Source: Neelides folsomi
Lineage: Eukaryota > Arthropoda > Collembola > Neelipleona > Neelidae
Direction of reading: 5' to 3'
Length of the DNA stretch: 64,000 bases
NCBI GenBank assembly: GCA_034687125.1
Contig: JAQGBZ010000031.1
Coordinates: forward strand, 248,001 to 312,000
Each line of letters begins with the position of its first letter. Positions within the stretch are counted from its first letter, which is position 1. Shown piece by piece: positions 39,201 to 50,027 of this stretch. The notes below the pieces were generated by a model that did not search any database, was not told the origin of the DNA, and saw nothing but the letters and a program-made list of their open reading frames with translations. The position numbers and the translations under genes were made by a program.

Positions 39201-40084
39201 GGTCAGCTTTGGATAATTGTTTATTATACATCATTTATATTAAAGATGATTTGGTTAATAAACTTTATTTTCAGAATGTCTTCTTGCGTATTTGGCCATC
39301 AATGGCTTTTTGCCGGAAAAAATCATCTTGTTCCGTGATGGAGTTGGTGAAGGCCAGATCAACTACGTCGTGTCCAATGAAGTGGAGCAAATCAAGGTAG
39401 ACTTTATTTAAATAAATTGTGGATTAATTCATATTTGTTTAAAGTGCTAAATATGTATGAAGAAAATGTTTCAATTTAAATGATTAATTTGATTTCCAGT
39501 TGGGACTCACGGATGCTTACCCTGAAGGGAAGACGCCGAAGTTGACGGTCATTGTTGTGACTAAGAAGATCAACTCGAGGGTGATTGTCAAGAGAGGAAC
39601 GGGAAATTTCTGCAACCCGGAGCCTGGAACTGTGGTGGACACTGTCATCACTCTCCCTGAGCGGTAAACATTTTATTTAATTATTAAATAAGAAATGGAT
39701 TGAAATGAGTACACGTTTACCACTATTATTGTAACTAATATGAAAACATTATTGAATCAAAATACAATAATTGTAATATTTAGCTAAATTAATCCTTTGT
39801 TTTTATTTTTGTATTTTAGGCACGATTTCTTCTTGGTTAGCCAAAGTGTCCGCCAGGGAACTGTCAGCCCCACGAACTACAACATCATCTTCAATGACAT
39901 GGAGCTGTCGGCGGACAAAGCGCAGATCTTCAGCTACAAAATGTGTCACATGTACTACAACTGGTCTGGTACTGTGGCTGTTCCTGCTCCATGCCAATAT
40001 GCCCACAAATTGGCGTATCTCACAGGGATGTCGTTGGCCGACGTTGCACCTGAGAATCTCCGCAACTCCCTGTGGTATCTTTAA
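36240..40084 (+). CDS. PIWI-subfamily Argonaute protein
   Basis: Fourteen exons: 36240-36335, 36421-36484, 36583-36756, 36854-37071, 37169-37341, 37392-37578, 37664-38092, 38204-38354, 38431-38724, 38823-38950, 39033-39201, 39275-39396, 39500-39663, 39820-40084; 877 residues. The N-terminus is rich in RG dipeptides (GKGRGRPAGRGGRGR), the arginine-methylation platform that binds Tudor proteins. GREVQLVSNYLLM begins the N domain, the PAZ domain is around 300-440 (NRRTYRIDGFNFDHTPASTF), and MID follows. The PIWI domain keeps slicer residues Asp646 (GFDVYH), Asp716 (FRDGVGEGQ) and His852 (CQYAHKLAYL). The final -YL is typical. PIWI proteins bind piRNAs to silence transposons in the germline. The motifs place it with PIWI rather than AGO; the catalytic residues suggest an active slicer. 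Confidence 0.95.
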
Positions 40085-40644
40085 GCCACTCAATGACCTG
40101 TCACACTTAATGTTCGACTTATTAATTCCGTGTTCACTTATTGATTTCCTCTTTAAAACATTGTATTTTTATTATTTTTCACGGTGGCTTGAGTCTCATT
40201 AATAATGAATTTTAATTGGATGCATTAGCTTAATATTTGTTTAACAATAGCAAGAAAAATTCTTGTACTTCTTTATGTGACATTAAACAGAAACTGACTT
40301 AAAATGTAAACTTTTGGTTCATTTATTTAACACATTATAGCAAGTCATTTAAGACATTAGCAGATGGACATTGATATCATATAATTTAGTTCATAGAGTT
40401 TACGGGCGAAATAGTTTATAGTCGCATTTTATTAAAGAGTTAAACACTATTACCTAACTGCCTATGCATTCACGCTACGAATACTCGCGGGTTTAAAGCG
40501 CATTGTTGAAAATGCATATTATGGGATCGACGCTAACGCTCAATAATGAAGATTATTTAATGATGGCATTTTTTAACATTTTTATTGATAAATTGAGATT
40601 GTACGTGAAGTAACAAGATAAGCGTATAAATAAATGAATAACGA
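40085..40644. other. Convergent 3' region between PIWI and CRAL-TRIO genes
   Basis: 560 bp containing both 3' untranslated regions. Nothing else recognised. Confidence 0.5.
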
Positions 40645-42489
40645 TCAGACGAGTGGTTGAACTGTTCCGCCCAGAGTGATTGGCAATGATTCCTTCGGGA
40701 TGTATTTGAGTAAAGCATCTCTCCAAGCTTGATCTGGTTCCTCAGCATAAATGTCAATCCCCTCCAAGGATTTGTAAAATGGAAGGGCCATTTTGACGGT
40801 CTTCATTGCCACTCGATATTGCATTGGCACTAGACAAATTATTATGATAAAATATAATTTTATACTAATAAGATTTAAAAATAAGATTAGTTGTAAAAAT
40901 ATCTTGTTCCTTACTCCTGACGAAGAATTCTTTGGCTTTGAGCATCGGATAGTTTTTATCAAAGAGGTTGATGGCGGAAGAAGCAATCATCATAACGGTG
41001 GGATTCATTCCTTGTTTCAATGAAACTCCTTTCCAGTCCACGACCCAATAGATTTGGCCGACCCAATCATTCTTGTAGGAAATTCCCTTAGTTGAGACCA
41101 AACCGCGTTCCAGGATTTGGATAATGTAACTCAAAGCTTCGTCTTTCATTCCGAGGTCAACAAGGCGCTTCAGATCCCATTTAGCAATTGGAATATAAAA
41201 GACTAAAAGAAAAAGGTTTTAGTTCATCTGGTTAAAGTTTAATTTAATTATTTAATTTTATTTTGCATTAGTTTTGGTTTAGTTAACTTACTTGGATTTC
41301 CTTCATAAGAAAGTCCAGTGATTTGGAAAGGAAGAGCGTCTTTGACAGCTTGCGGAGCATTCCATTGCAAAATGTGATCAATTCCGTTTTCTCGTCTCCA
41401 TTGAACAGACTAGAATTAATAAATCACATGAAATTATTAAATTAGGAATAATAAGTATTTAAACATTAAGGTTATTTAAACATTTAAATGTCAATATCTA
41501 TAAAGGAAAAAAGAGAAAGGTCTCACTTGTCTTATTCTTTTCTCAGCATGAACAAGATTGTAATGGGAAACTAAAAATTGAGAAAAAGAAACGTTTGTTA
41601 TTCTTTTAATTTGAAGGTCAATTAATGCTTTAAAATTAAAATGACTATAAATACTATATGTAATTACTCCATAATTGACTTACATTTAATCCACCTGAGT
41701 AAATGAGAGTCCGAGTATCGAAAATCGTGCCACAGATTTAAATCTGCAATACGTTTCTTCAACTGAAAAATAATGTTAGAGGTTATGTTAATTTAACTGA
41801 CATTTGGTTTTGAATTAATCATAAATTATTGCTTTTAAAAATCAAGTATAAAAAATTATTGGAGTTTAATTAATTTAAAAATTTTACCTTTTCGATATGC
41901 CAATGATCAATTTGACTTCGGCTACTGTAAATTTATTATGAAAAATGAAAAAAATTAAATATTATTTTATAGGTATATCAAACTAACGCGTTAAAAATTA
42001 AAATTAGAATTAAATAAAATATAAATTAATTTTTACCTTTTGATTGGCGGCTGTTGTTGATCAGGCCCCAACTGATTCTGGTGTTGTTGTTTCAATTGGT
42101 TAGTCTGATCTTGTCTCCTCAATTTGTAAATGTTCATCCCACTGCTCCATCCATTGAGTCCAATGAGAGCGTCAGTGCTCACAATGAGCCCAACAACTCC
42201 CACCTGTTAAATGAATAATTAAAATTAAAATTAAATTTACATAATTAATATTTATTTATTAAAATCATCACTTTGTATATAATAATTAAAATGACCACTT
42301 TGTATATAATTATTAAAATGATCACTTCAACTTATTAGAAAGACTCTTGAATCTAATGTGTTAAAATGATTCTTGAATTTAATATATTAAAATGATCAGT
42401 TCGAATGTATTATTATTAAAATTAATGATTATAAGACGTTTTTTGAATTAAAATGAGGAGAGCCTTACGAGGATGATCTTCCACTCCAT
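40645..42489 (-). CDS. CRAL-TRIO (SEC14-like) lipid-binding protein with a signal peptide
   Basis: Eight exons: 42489-42469, 42203-42037, 41924-41888, 41762-41684, 41570-41527, 41409-41292, 41202-40915, 40829-40645; 312 residues. Exon 1 plus exon 2 encode a hydrophobic leader (MEWKIILVGVVGLIVSTDA), so the protein should enter the secretory pathway. A Gln-rich linker follows, then a CRAL-TRIO N helix region (RWIKFSHYNLVHAEKRIRQ) and the lipid-binding domain: PFQITGLSYEGNP, IYWVVDWKGVSLKQG, INLFDKNYPMLKAKEFFVR, and at the end YIPKESLPITLGGT, the conserved closing LP..LGG motif. Family members carry small lipids such as retinoids, tocopherol or phosphoinositides, normally in the cytosol. Ligand unknown. 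Confidence 0.85.
42225..42420. repeat. Imperfect tandem repeats in CRAL-TRIO intron 1
   Basis: A unit like AAAATGACCACTTTGTATAT recurs two to three times with a period of about 30 bp, followed by degenerate TTAAAATGAT copies. Simple AT-rich intronic repeat. Confidence 0.55.
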
Positions 42490-45400
42490 GAGAGGTCAAA
42501 TGATTTAACTGCCGTGGCGTGTTTTGTTTTTATATCCACTTCCTTCCTTCGGATTCCTTCCCCCATTACGAGGGTTGAGATAACTCTCACCTTCTCTTAC
42601 GTTCCAACCGGCTCAGAACGGAAGAAAAAAACCAGTGGATCTCATTAGGTCATTTCATCTCATCAGCCACCCTTTGTTTACATTCCCAATTTCTCTTTCA
42701 TTTCTAAATTCGCGTGGGGAAGAAAGCGGCGCTCGTGGGGAGAAACGAACAGGTTTGACAACGAACTTGACAGTCAATGAATCCAATCAACTGTTGACAG
42801 ATCCCTCCACAACAAGGGCAAAGAGGGAAAGCCAAAACGTTCCCTCTCACTTCCACAGACTCACTTTATTAATTACGATATTTTTATTGCTGACCTTTGA
42901 AACCACACCTTTACTCATCAACTCATCATTTTCATTTTTTATTCAACTCAATAACATACAATTTCAATTCAATTAACCATTAAAGCTTTTACCAAGTAAA
43001 ATTTTTATGATTATTTGATTGTTTATAAATATATAGTACTTAATGTTAGTATGAAATTTGCAATATGAAAAGCTATATTTTGCATGATTTATTGAATTAA
43101 ATTTGATAAAAATTATAGTTTAAATTGATTTATAGAACTTTGATTTGATCTTTATAAAATTAGTTCTTTATTTTGTATTTTAGATAAATCGTATTGTTAA
43201 TTCTCCTCGACCTATTTTCATCTCAACTTAATGTATGAAGAAGAAATGTTCCTTTTCAGTTTAAACATTTAAAAGATGTCATTTTTGTCATTTTGCATCT
43301 TTTGGTTAAAAAGCAAAGCCAGTTTATAACAAAGGCATGTTTATGCGAACATGAAATTCACCGTTAATGATTGACGTTGTTAGTATTTTTTACAATGTAT
43401 ATTTATTTTTGTTGTGATTTCTAAGATTTTTAATATAAACGAGTATTGTATACCTACTATAAAAAATAGTTGTATTATAGTTTTAGTATTGTAGTATTCA
43501 TGTTGAATTTGTTGAATGTTTGGTCATCAATCAATTGGAAAGGAAATTTTTTTGAAGAATGATATGGGAAGAAGTATTTAGAAAAGGATCCGTAGCGTTC
43601 ATATTGATTTGCATCATTAAACTGCACTTTTGGGGAATTTTTCGTGTATTTCTTGTTTTCTCGTATCTTTGAACAAGTTTGACTTCTTGGCGTCAACAGT
43701 CAAGTAATACAATAATTCCTTTAATGTAAGCCAATTCCTTTTGCACAGATTTTCTCATGCAATTCCTTATATTTTTATTCAATTTCCGTTTGTTAATTAT
43801 TCAACTTCTACTGCTTTTCTTCTTCTACTAAAGGCATTCTTTAGATTAGAACACCGTTTGTACCTACATAATGTATCTAATGCACTATTACTCTAATCTA
43901 AATGATTTAAAATTTATAAAATATTTATTTATGTGAGTCATAATTCATGATGTGATATTTTATTACAGACTCACAATAAATATGAAAAGCTTAGAACCAT
44001 AAATATCAAATTATCAAACTGGATTGATAAAATGAAAAAGGTTAAAGAAATCTAAAGGAATTTCATATTTTTATTGACCATGGGAGTTGTGTGTGAATGT
44101 GAAAGGCGTGTTAAATTGATTGAAGATGAATGGTCCCAAGGAATCAATATTGACTTCATTCATTTCATATCATTCTGGATTGAACTCATGATGAGTTTTA
44201 AGAGGAAAAAAGTTGTCCGTTGGAGAATCCTTATCTGGTCCTTATAAATATAAAAATAAGAATAAATATAAGAATACTTTCTTGGTCCACGAACTCAAAC
44301 GACTCAAATCATCTTATCATAAAAAAGATTGGGAAGAACATGAGCAAGTTCATGGAATGGAGGAGCATAGTATTTATTTTAACTTATATAAATTCATAGT
44401 CAATAAACATTTTAAGGATGTAGCTAGTGAAAGAAAGACACCTTAAACTTAAGCCGTTTATTATTAATGTTATTTAAATATTTTAATATCTCTATATCCT
44501 AGCACAGACAGACAGTGTGTTTAATCGGCTTAATGAACTTTAATGTTTAATAGGCTTTGCAATATGAGCAATATTTGTTCTGAATGGAATAAAACCAAAA
44601 GTAAATGAACATTTATAGATTGTTGAGTCAATTTATTAAATTCATGACTAATCATGTAAAAGAACTACCTATATTTAAATATAATAAAGAAGTTATTAAA
44701 GAATCATACACATTCAAATTCCAATATATGAAAATACATTAATATTATGTAATATGCAAGAAGTTGTTTTATAAATTGTTTAATTTATTATATATTTTAT
44801 TATTTATTAAATTTATTTAGATATGTGTAAGTTTTGAAATCTTATTCTTGAATTTATTCAACCGCATTAAATAAATCAATAGTCCTTTGTTGTTTAATTG
44901 GTTATGTAATTGTATTTAAAATAATTGTAATCAACGTGTAGGATTCTTTTGAGAGTGTTGGTGGGAGGTTGAGCCATCACGTGTTTGTTCCCTCCCTCAT
45001 CGAACTCTGTGAGTTGGGTCAGCTGGTGATTAAACTCCCTCAATATCTCTTAAATAAATAAAAGGAATTAGGGAACTATTTTTATGTAATTGCCCAAAAC
45101 TCCTCCTCGACCTCCTACAAAATCATCGTCCATTTGAAACCAATCTTAAAACTCCACTAACTACAAAACTCACAATTAACTCATTTATTGCTCTTTTGCT
45201 CTCTCAATTTACTTAAAAGTAATTTAGCGTCCTTCGCTTTAACTTATATAATTTAAGAAATTTTCCAATATTTTTCCAGTAGTTATTAACCGATTATTTA
45301 TTTGTGGGTGTTTAGGCCCCTTTGAATCTTTCCACTGCTCCCTTTGACTAACAAATTAAATAAATGTGGAAGATAAGACTCAAGTTCGCGTCCTTCGACT

Positions 45401-45741
45401 CCTCAGTCATTCCGTAAGAGCTCAATAACAATGCAATCACAACATAAACATTAAGCACTCTTTGATTCAATAAGGTCCAATAGCTTTAAAGGGTTAATAA
45501 TTTAATTTAGATAGGTTGAGCAATATCTCGTAACAAATTCTTGAACGACGCACTTTGTTTATTTTATTATTATTAGATGAGAGGAAGGAGGAAAAATTGG
45601 ATATGGAACTTCTCATTACGGCAGGAAACCACAATTACATCACCGACATCCTTTTTTTCACACGATAGACCCAATTTGTTTAATTAATTATTAGTACACT
45701 TGAAATACTTTTGGAATTGTGAAGATCTGAGGATTTGAGAA
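42490..45741. other. 3.2-kb gene desert between CRAL-TRIO and phospholipase genes
   Basis: No exon chain with family similarity was found on either strand. Open frames near 42635-42976, 43475-43696 and 44213-44446 have no convincing start, splice partners or homology. It must contain the promoters of the two outward-facing flanking genes. GC-richer blocks occur near 42540-42860 and 44940-45130. Confidence 0.4.
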
Positions 45742-47741
45742 ATGAGAAAAAACGAATTTGGGTTGATTTTACTTTGCTTTTTGCTCACTCCCCTCGTCCT
45801 CGCCCGACACCCGATTATTTTAGGTAAACATTGTTTAAAATTTTATTTACTATTACTTAACTAGCATTTGGACATTTACTTATATTTATTTCTTTATTGG
45901 ATTTAATTAATTTTGTATATTTAGTACCGGGCGATGGCGGGAGCCAAATAGAAGCCAGATTGGACAAACCAGCCGTAGTCCATTATTTATGTGACAAAAA
46001 AACAACTGAATTTTACAATATTTGGCTCAACTTGGAACTCCTAGTTCCTTTAATTATTGATTGTTGGGTAAGTCTGTAAAATTTTAATCAAAAGTTGGAT
46101 TGAGTTTTTAATTCAATTTCGTCTTCGATTCTCTCCGAGTTATTCGATCAACTTCCACTAACTTCCTTTCAAGAATTTCAAGCAGTGATTAAATTGATTT
46201 CATCAATCTGTAATTTATTTAATTAGATTGACAACGTTCGACTTGTTTACAACTCGAGCAGTCGAACGACTGAAAATAGTCCTGGAGTTGAAATAAGAGT
46301 TCCTGGATTTGGAAACACGAGCACTGTCGAGTTTCTCGATCCTTCTCAAGCATCTCCCGGTCATTATTTCAAAACTATTGGTAAATAAATCATTTAATTA
46401 CAACTAACTTTTAAATATTTAAAAGCTAAAATATTATATTGAATTATTTTTTATTTTAGTTGAAGGTACTTTGATTCCACTTGGCTATTCGCGCAATGTT
46501 GACATTCGCGGAGCTCCGTACGATTTCCGTAAAGCTCCGAATGAAATGGCCACTTGGCTCGTTGACTTTAAAGCTCTTATAGAAGAAACGGTGCGGGTGA
46601 ATGGCGGAACACCCGCCATTCTTCTTTGTCATTCCATGGGCTCTCCACTTTCTCTCTATTTTCTACATTCAATGACTGCAGCGTGGAAGAAAAAATACGT
46701 TCGGGTATATTTAATAATCATAACTTAACATTTAACAAAAAAAGTTTAATAACAAATATGTTTTAAGAAAATGAGGATCCAGTAATGGGATTAATTTAAT
46801 TTAATTGAATCTTTCATTAGTCTCTCATGACACTTGGAGGAGTTTGGGGCGGTTCAGTGAAGGCACTTAAAGTCTTCGCGATTGGTATGCAAAAACACTA
46901 TCTAATGATTGTAATTCAATTGAATTAATGAGCTAAATGAATAATTGAATTATTGAATTAATAGGAGACGATTTGGGTTCTTATGTTCTTCCTGCTCGGA
47001 CACTTCGTGGAGAACAACGAACTTCGCCTTCAACTGCTTGGCTCCTTCCCTCCAAGAATTTTTGGGACGAAAAGGAAATTTTGCTTTCAATTGCTGGAAA
47101 ACGAAATTATACGGTGAAGGACTATCAAAAATTCTTTGAGGATTTGGGATTTAAAGATGGATTCGAAATGTGGAAGGACACAGAAGGGCTTTTAGGAAAT
47201 CTCCAACATCCTGGAGTCGAAATTCATTGTCTTTATGGAACACAAGTTCCTACTGTTGAGAGGTAAAACCAAATGATTAAACTTTAATTGACTGTTTAAT
47301 TAAAACCCTGTAATTAAAATTCTTTATTTAATGACTGACTTTTTAATGGATTTGTTTTTAGTATTCATTACAAAGATGTGGGTCGATTTCCGGAAAAGCC
47401 CGACCTCACTTTTGGGAGCGGCGATGGTACTGTGAACATTCGGAGCCTCCGAGGTTGCTTGAATTGGGCACCCAAAAAACATCCAAAGAAAAAAGTAAAA
47501 CTTTTTTCTTTCTTTTTTCTTTTATATTTACACGTTATGTAAATAAAAATGTTTTATATTTTAATGGATGAATTTAAATCATGAATTAAATTTTGAACAG
47601 ATGAGAAGTAAATTGAACGTTAAAGAACCTGTTTATCATATGGAATATCCTGGAGTTGATCACATGAACATTCTCTCAGACCCGCGAGTCCTCGCTTACC
47701 TCAAAGACACGATCGGGTCAATGAACACCTGGGAATTTTAA
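45742..47741 (+). CDS. PLA2G15: Lysosomal phospholipase A2 / LCAT-family acyltransferase (PLA2G15-like)
   Basis: Eight exons: 45742-45823, 45925-46067, 46227-46380, 46460-46704, 46821-46884, 46965-47262, 47362-47494, 47601-47741; 419 residues. A signal peptide ([14 protein letters not shown]) precedes [19 protein letters not shown], the family opening. Then come [15 protein letters not shown], the nucleophile Ser185 in [20 protein letters not shown], Asp350 in [13 protein letters not shown] and His394 in GVDHMNIL, a complete catalytic triad. Vertebrate PLA2G15 deacylates phospholipids and transfers the acyl chain to ceramide in lysosomes; plasma LCAT is its paralogue. Length and motifs fit PLA2G15 better than LCAT. 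A soluble lysosomal or secreted lipase is inferred. Confidence 0.93.
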
Positions 47742-48827
47742 AATACTCAATTTACTTTATTTTATATGTATTTTATGTGTTAATGAGAAAATCTATTCAT
47801 TTTAATTATTGTTTAATTATTAAGAGTAATTTTAATAATGAATGTATTTATTCAATTTGTTCGTTCCTTCCATAATCCCCTTTATTGTTAAATATATGTA
47901 ATTTAGATACGAAATTAAATTTGCTAAAACTTGCAACTTGAAACCTGTGAAATATTCAATTTGCTTTCAAACTTGATTTATTTCAGTTTAATCATGCTAA
48001 TAATATTACTTATAGAATATTAGGTAGAAAGAATAATAAAAATTCATAAACTTTATTGCATTAAACTTAATGTTTATCGCTAAAATAAGTTGACAAAAAG
48101 AATTGAAAATAGTGAATAAAATGAATCTTGAGAATTCGTTAGAACAATTAAATGAATTATTGACTTCATCTCTGTATTTTGGGGAATTTGGGACAATTAT
48201 ACATCATAAGCAGGGCTGTGAAGTTTAGGTATGAAAAATGAGAAAATATGTATGGAAATATGTATGAGATTTTTCAAGAATTTTAGCAATTTATATCAAT
48301 TATACATATTTTTGGGACAATTCATAATGACAAACAACCCACATCTCAGTTTTCAATAGGAAAAGACATTTAATTTGTAGCTAGAACAGATTTATGCATA
48401 GAGAAACACCTTTCAACAGATGTTAATAAGGCAAACTTAAAATGGCAAACATGATTCGGATCAGACAAATTATTATACATTGAGAATTAACTCCAGACAA
48501 TATTTTAGAATATTTGCGTATTATTTCCAAATCAGAAATCTTTTGAAAAACTTATTAAATTTCTCCAATACACCAAATTCAAAGGCAAAACATATGACAT
48601 GAAGCAGATTAGGATATTTAGTTTTCAAAATTTTACATATAGTGAGCACCATCAGAGAGGAAAAGTAGAAATCGATCACTAATTGTTTTTTGAGAACATC
48701 ATATTGAGGGTTTCCGGAATCCTCTCGATCCTCCCTCCGACCCCATAACGATATTTGAAATTGGACCCTGGTCCATCCGCCAATCCCATCCCATTGTCCC
48801 GACGCCGCTTCCCTCATCCCTCCGATC
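47742..48827. other. Intergenic between phospholipase and SmD3-like genes
   Basis: About 1.1 kb. The last 130 bp are GC-rich and probably form the leader of the SmD3-like gene. A minus-strand open frame near 48521-48913 overlaps the SmD3 exon antisense and is judged a shadow. Confidence 0.45.
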
Positions 48828-49441
48828 ATGCATTTTGCATTTGAATTGGCTGTTGGGCATATAGTCATTGTTGAAACTTGTAATGGAGATTCATTCAAAG
48901 GAACGCTTGACATTGTGGAGAAAAGGTAAATACAATTTACTAAATTAATTATAAAGGATAATTTAACTGAGGATTAATAATATTTATTTGAATGTGTACT
49001 AAAAATGCTATTCAGCATGAACTGCCAACTTTCCAATGTGCAAGCAACCTTATCAAATGGAAAATTGACCAAAATGGAACTCATTTTCATCCGGGGATCA
49101 AAAGTTGTACTCACCGTTTTCCCCAAATCCATTCTTGAATCTGAACTTTTTGTATTCACAAAACTCGATCTTCTTGGAATTCTCAGAGGTCATATTTATG
49201 TATAATATCGAAATGAAACATGAAATCTACAAACTAACATATTACAACTACTGAAGTATGGTATATTATATTAGCTATTACAATATAATAATTAGATTTT
49301 ATCATAGATCGAGATACAACTGGACGTTATGAATTTAATCGGGGTTGTTCAAGAGGCCGAGGGGAATTTCGAGGAAGGTCAAGAGGTCGCGGTTTCCGAG
49401 GAGGTTTCCAACGTGGGAGAAGAGGTCGGGTATTGACATGA
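48828..49441 (+). CDS. Divergent SmD3-like spliceosomal Sm protein with RG-rich tail
   Basis: Three exons, 48828-48925, 49016-49188 and 49308-49441; 134 residues. The Sm1 motif is GHIVIVETCNGDSFKGTL followed by MNCQLSNV, and Sm2 is FIRGSKVVLTVFP, both matching SmD3. Exon 3 ends in an RG-rich tail (RSRGRGFRGGF), as in SmD1 and SmD3, where the arginines are methylated so that the SMN complex can load the Sm ring on snRNA. Sequence between the Sm motifs and after Sm2 departs clearly from the highly conserved SmD3 of other animals, so this may be a diverged second copy rather than the housekeeping gene; LSM4 fits less well. A long open frame shifted relative to exon 3 continues past the stop to 49659. 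Confidence 0.75.
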
Positions 49442-50027
49442 AAAACTCCAATTATACGCCGATCGGAGGAGAAAGGAAGGGGAACACTAAGGAGAAAAAA
49501 ATGCCACAGCGGGGTTCGCGAGAGACCAGAAATTTCCGTGGGACGCCGAGAAATTTTCCCATTCAACTTCAACCTGCCGACGAATACAAAAATTCAGCTT
49601 TTATGGCGGATCGAGAAAAAATTAAAGGAAACGGGAAGAATGACCAATTGATTAGATGATTTTACATTGACCTGATTTTCTTATTATATTTATGCATTTA
49701 GACATTGTTTTCACAATTTTGTTTGATTTAATTAACATAATTTACATATCTAATTTGCTTTAATCTAGGAGAATCTAACATTAACTAACTTTAATTGTAA
49801 ATTAATTAAAATTAAAAAAGTGGACAAGAATTAATTGTAATTAAAACAAGATTTATTCATTAAATATGTATTGTATGTAGTTAGTTAATGAGCAACTCAT
49901 AAGACTGATATAATTTATAAAGCATCAATTGATAAAATGACAAGTGTGAGAATAATCCAATAAAAATATTATTAAATAAATATATTGTATGTAATATACA
50001 CGTATTGATAATTTGAAAATTATTAAA
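49442..50027. other. 3' region after SmD3-like gene
   Basis: Convergent 3' flanks of the SmD3-like and kinesin genes. The first 200 bp stay open in a different frame of the plus strand; the rest is AT-rich with nothing recognised. Confidence 0.45.

Noticed and set aside
43475-43696. 73-codon minus-strand frame in the gene desert
   Set aside because: No in-frame ATG and no recognisable motif; isolated.
44213-44446. 77-codon Lys/Tyr-rich plus-strand frame
   Set aside because: No ATG start, low-complexity NKYKN repeats at the beginning, no homology or splice context.
48521-48913. 130-codon minus-strand frame
   Set aside because: Runs antisense over the first SmD3-like exon and its GC-rich leader, so it is most likely a shadow.
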